Assembly (NCBI GenBank): GCA_030695565.1
Contig: JAUYRZ010000097.1
Coordinates: forward strand, 1 to 44,946
Source of the DNA: Archangium sp.
GTDB taxonomy: Bacteria > Myxococcota > Myxococcia > Myxococcales > Myxococcaceae
DNA: 44,946 bases
Direction of reading: 5' to 3'
The first letter of the stretch is position 1, and each line of letters begins with the position of its first letter. Made by a program: the position numbers and the translations under genes. The notes below the pieces were generated by a model. The model searched no databases. It worked only from the letters and a program-made list of their open reading frames with translations, and was not told where the DNA came from. Of the stretch, positions 42,348-44,946 are shown piece by piece.

Positions 42348-43906
42348 GAGAGCACCACCCGGCCGCTGGAGTAGCTCGCGGTCTCCGAGCTGAACTTGAA
42401 GGTGAGCGTCTTCTTCTCGGGGTTCCAGTCGAGCACCAGCTTCACCTGGTGGCCCGGCATCATCAGCGCCTGGAACTTGAGCACTTCCAGTCGCACCAGG
42501 TGGCCTTCGAACTTGAACGCCTCGCGGCCCCAGTTGATGGCCCAGTCGAGCTGCGCCACGCCGGGCACCACGGGCGTCTCGACGAAGTGGCCCTCGAGCA
42601 CCTTGAGGCCGGGGCCGATGCTCATCTCCAGCACCGCGTGAAGGGGCGTGTGGTGCGACCAGGCGGCGTCAGGGCGCATCGGGCGCTCCACGAAGAGAGA
42701 GAGCACGCCGGCTTCGGTCACCTTCCCCTGCTCGTTGAGCGGCAGCGCGTCGACGAAGCGGAACCTGCGGGGAATCGCGACGCGCTCCACCGCGGCTTCC
42801 AGGGCGGTCTTGAGCTGCTCCAGCAGGAGTTTGCGATCGAGCGCGCGGCCGGAGGAAGACAGCACCGCCGCCAGGCCCAGCGTCACCCGGGCCCCCTGCA
42901 TCACCACCGCGCGCGCATCCGTGACCAGGCCCGTAGCGATGACCGTGCGCTCGATGAGCTCGAGGGACACCCGCTTCTCTTCGATCTTCGCGATGCGATC
43001 GGCGCGGCCCAGCAGCTTGAAGGTCTCGCCGGTCAGCTCGATGCGATCGGCCGTGGTGAGCCAGCTTTCGACGTCCGCCAGGTGCGCGCTCTTGAGCTCG
43101 AGCGTGCCTTCGGATGACCGGCGGAACTGCACTCCGGCCAGTGCGCGCCAGCTCGAGTGGGTGCCTTCACGCCAGGCGATGCCGCCCGTTTCACTGCTGC
43201 CGAAGATCTCGATGGGTTGATGGCTGAGCACCGCCAGCGCCTTCTGCGCGCCTTCTTCGGGGAGCGCACCACCTGAGGAGAAGACCGCCTTCAGCTTCGT
43301 ATTCCACGCAGTCACGTCGGGCAGCCGCTTGAGGTGCGCGGGGCTCGAGATCAAGACGCAGCTGGTGGGCGCGAGGAACTGCTCGAGCTCTTCGGGGTAT
43401 TCCAGGCGGCGTGGGGTCAACGTGCGGCCGGTGAGCACCGGCCAGAGCACGGAGAAGAGCAGGCCGTAGATGTGCTGGTGCGAGACCGTCGAGAAGAGGC
43501 TGACGTCTTTGCCGAGTCGCGGGCCGAAGGTCGCCTCGAGCGTGGTCACTTCGTCGAAGAGCTGGCGGAGCCTCTTGGGGATCGCCGTGGGCGCTCCCGT
43601 CGAGCCTGAGGTGAAGACGATGAGGCCTTCTGCTTCAGGGTCTGGATCTGTCCAGGGATCAGCGGAGGGCGTTCCGGGTTGGAGGGTTTCTTTGCCCGGG
43701 AAGTCGCCGACCCACGCGTCGACGTGCGGCTTCAAGGCTTCCAGCGTGGCGGGCAGCACGTCTCCGGGGAGCACCACGGTCTTTCGCTCTGCCCATGCGG
43801 CGAAGAGCGCCGCCGTGAACTCGTGGCGATCGTCGAGGAAGAGCGCGATTCGCTGGGCGCTGCTCGACTTGAAGGTATGGCGCCAGGCTCGCGCTTGGGG
43901 GTTCAT
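42344..43906 (-). CDS. AMP-dependent acyl/aryl ligase fused to a hotdog dehydratase
   Basis: A 520-residue two-domain protein. Residues 1-400 are an ANL-family adenylating enzyme: the phosphate loop VFTSGSTGAPTAIPK (97-111), FGSSETGGIAW, and LLGRADRIAKIEEKRVSL. Residues about 410-520 are a hotdog 3-hydroxyacyl-ACP dehydratase with LEGHFVETPVVPGVAQLDW and catalytic His440. In E. coli aryl-polyene clusters these are separate proteins (ligase and dehydratase); here they are one chain. The ligase would load an aryl starter such as 4-hydroxybenzoate onto a carrier protein; the dehydratase forms the polyene double bonds. The substrate is inferred. Confidence 0.87.
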   Translation of the reverse strand: MNPQARAWRHTFKSSSAQRIALFLDDRHEFTAALFAAWAERKTVVLPGDVLPATLEALKPHVDAWVGDFPGKETLQPGTPSADPWTDPDPEAEGLIVFTSGSTGAPTAIPKRLRQLFDEVTTLEATFGPRLGKDVSLFSTVSHQHIYGLLFSVLWPVLTGRTLTPRRLEYPEELEQFLAPTSCVLISSPAHLKRLPDVTAWNTKLKAVFSSGGALPEEGAQKALAVLSHQPIEIFGSSETGGIAWREGTHSSWRALAGVQFRRSSEGTLELKSAHLADVESWLTTADRIELTGETFKLLGRADRIAKIEEKRVSLELIERTVIATGLVTDARAVVMQGARVTLGLAAVLSSSGRALDRKLLLEQLKTALEAAVERVAIPRRFRFVDALPLNEQGKVTEAGVLSLFVERPMRPDAAWSHHTPLHAVLEMSIGPGLKVLEGHFVETPVVPGVAQLDWAINWGREAFKFEGHLVRLEVLKFQALMMPGHQVKLVLDWNPEKKTLTFKFSSETASYSSGRVVLS

Positions 43907-43907
43907 G

Positions 43908-44498
43908 TCAGCCCTCTCCCTGACCCTCTCCCCCTCGGGGAGAGGGGACCTCGGTGACCTGGGCGTGCGCTTTTTTGACCCTCAGGCGCACCAGGTACTC
44001 GGCCCCTGCGAACACGCCCATCAGGCCGTACGCGATGCCGCCGTTGTAGAGCGCCCACTGGGCGTCCGTGCCCCAGAGAGACGTGGCCGCTGCCAGCGCG
44101 CCGTTGACGATGAAGAAGCCACACCAGGCCATGGTCACCTTGCGCGTGTACTCCACCGCGTGCGGCGGGAGATCGGGTTCTCGCAACCGGGCCAGTCGTT
44201 CCGCCATCGACGGCGGCCGGAACAACGTCACCCCGAACAGCACCAACAACGAGCCGTTGATGAAGACCGGGTACCAGCGCAGCGGCCACCCCACGTTGAG
44301 CACGCCGGTGATCGCCGCCAAGCCGAACGCGCCCAGCGCGAGCCCGATCCACATGCGCTGACCGGTGGCCGCCAGACGCAAGGCCCCCAGCAACACCAAC
44401 GAGAGCGCCAGCCAACGCGGCTCGACCGAATCGCCGAGCAGCCAGATGGCCAGCGGATAGGTGAGGGTCAGCGCTGCGAAGGCGAGATTGCGACCCAC
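43908..44498 (-). CDS. COG4648-type inner-membrane protein of aryl-polyene clusters
   Basis: A 196-residue polytopic protein with about six helices, including LAFAALTLTYPLAIWLLG and LGAFGLAAITGVLN, and the conserved VNGALAAATS and WPLRWYPVFINGSLL segments. Genes of this family are regular members of aryl-polyene clusters but have no proven function. The C terminus (EVPSPRGGEGQGEG) is encoded by a palindromic repeat. It starts at a GTG 1 bp from the acyl carrier protein stop and ends 1 bp before the ligase. Confidence 0.8.
   Translation of the reverse strand: MGRNLAFAALTLTYPLAIWLLGDSVEPRWLALSLVLLGALRLAATGQRMWIGLALGAFGLAAITGVLNVGWPLRWYPVFINGSLLVLFGVTLFRPPSMAERLARLREPDLPPHAVEYTRKVTMAWCGFFIVNGALAAATSLWGTDAQWALYNGGIAYGLMGVFAGAEYLVRLRVKKAHAQVTEVPSPRGGEGQGEG
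43911..43948 (-). repeat. Interspersed palindromic repeat, copy 12, end of the COG4648 gene
   Basis: GCCCTCTCCCTGACCCTCTC followed by CCCTCGGGGAGAGGGG. It encodes the last residues of the COG4648 protein, just before its stop and the ligase start. Confidence 0.85.
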
Positions 44499-44499
44499 T

Positions 44500-44754
44500 T
44501 CACGCGGCGTCGTCGTGAATGAGCTTGTGCAGCGCGTCGACCACGTCTTGCACGGTGCGCACGGCCTTGAAGGCTTCGGGCTGCATGCGCTTGCCCACCA
44601 TCGGCTTCATGCGAACGATCAGATCGACCGCGTCGATGGAGTCGATGTCGAGCTCCTCGAACAACCGCGACTCGGGTTTGATCTTCTCGGTGGGGATGTC
44701 GAACGTCTCGTGGAGGATCTCCACGCAACGGGTGAAGAGCTGGTCCTTGGTCAT
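44500..44754 (-). CDS. Acyl carrier protein
   Basis: An 84-residue acyl carrier protein. The 4'-phosphopantetheine site is Ser39 in ELDIDSIDAVDL. The fold is four helices with the usual acidic second helix. It carries the growing polyene chain for ketosynthases that should be encoded upstream, outside the window. Its ATG overlaps the stop of the second carrier protein (ATGA), giving a tandem pair typical of aryl-polyene clusters. Confidence 0.93.
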   Translation of the reverse strand: MTKDQLFTRCVEILHETFDIPTEKIKPESRLFEELDIDSIDAVDLIVRMKPMVGKRMQPEAFKAVRTVQDVVDALHKLIHDDAA

Positions 44755-44946
44755 GGCGCCGCTCCCGCCGTGCGGTGGTCGTTGACCAACGCCGCCAGCG
44801 CCTGCACCGACGAGAAGTGTCTCTTCGTCTCGGCCGCGTCCGCGGAGAGCTTGATGCCGTACTTCTTCTTCAACCCCACGCCGAGCTCCAGGGCGTCCAT
44901 GGAGTCCAGACCCACACCCTACACGAAAAGAGGCGCAGACGGATCG
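44751..44946 (-). pseudogene. Second acyl carrier protein, partial, with an in-frame amber codon
   Basis: The minus-strand frame ending at 44751 reads DPSAPLFV-stop-GVGLDSMDALELG and continues normally to the C terminus (TAGAAP). GLDSM holds the phosphopantetheine Ser. The codon before GVGLDS is TAG (44919-44921), where family members usually have Glu (GAG), so a single G-to-T change on this strand would explain it. The 5' end lies outside the window. It could be a real inactivating mutation, a sequence error, or a separate short start at the GTG just after TAG. The short size hides it from length-filtered gene calls. Confidence 0.75.

Overview
The window is GC-rich (about two thirds G+C by eye), densely coded, and has the character of a Myxococcota (myxobacterial) chromosome. 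The indications are glycine-rich lipoproteins, a TIGR02996 'repeat-companion' protein, a VWA/ECF-sigma operon, an aryl-polyene-type lipid cluster and many copies of a CCCTCTCCC...GGGAGAGGG palindromic repeat. The lineage is an inference from gene content; no rRNA or tRNA is present to confirm it.

Layout. 1-2599: the end of a VWA protein, an ECF-type sigma factor and a 74-residue protein in one operon. 2814-3092: a GlsB-type stress membrane protein preceded by three copies of a 9-bp motif. 3177-6688 (minus): an operon of lipase maturation factor, DprE1-like oxidase and DprE2-like reductase. 6748-7431: SRAP/YedK abasic-site protein. 7631-8661: a xanthorhodopsin-like proton pump and a translationally coupled small membrane protein. 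8738-9531: two coupled envelope proteins. 9573-10883 (minus): purA. 11068-12624: a lipoprotein with a ZU5-like region. 12600-19600 (minus): addB-addA. 19959-21793 (minus): a DUF4331 protein and a small lipoprotein. 21946-24097 (minus): TIGR02996 protein and an alpha/beta hydrolase. 24305-26258: a convergent NaeI-type restriction-modification pair. 26490-30204 (minus): a channel/binding-protein fusion followed by a CPA1 antiporter. 30353-32002: a lipoprotein with a papain-like Cys/His/Asn signature. 32116-35408: a HelD-like ATPase and an MFS transporter. 35478-35688: a 21-bp minisatellite. 35798-36694 (minus): a protein with a Lys/Ala-rich tail. 36753-44946 (minus): the export and tailoring half of an aryl-polyene-type operon, cut by the window end.

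The most unusual gene is at 27829-30204. One reading frame encodes a complete pentameric ligand-gated ion channel (extracellular beta-sandwich with the FPFD loop, then four membrane helices) followed directly by an entire oligopeptide-type ABC solute-binding domain (SBP_bac_5). Topology places that domain in the periplasm, on the same side as the ligand-binding sandwich. A Na+/H+-type antiporter follows 52 bp downstream on the same strand.

Other points of interest are: a rhodopsin with the glycine that opens a carotenoid-binding window; a DprE1-like enzyme with Ala where the benzothiazinone-reactive Cys should be; an in-frame amber codon just before the phosphopantetheine motif of an acyl carrier protein; a four-repeat protein whose cysteine pairs are all exactly 45 residues apart; and palindromic repeats that sit inside or overlap coding sequence in eight of twelve copies.
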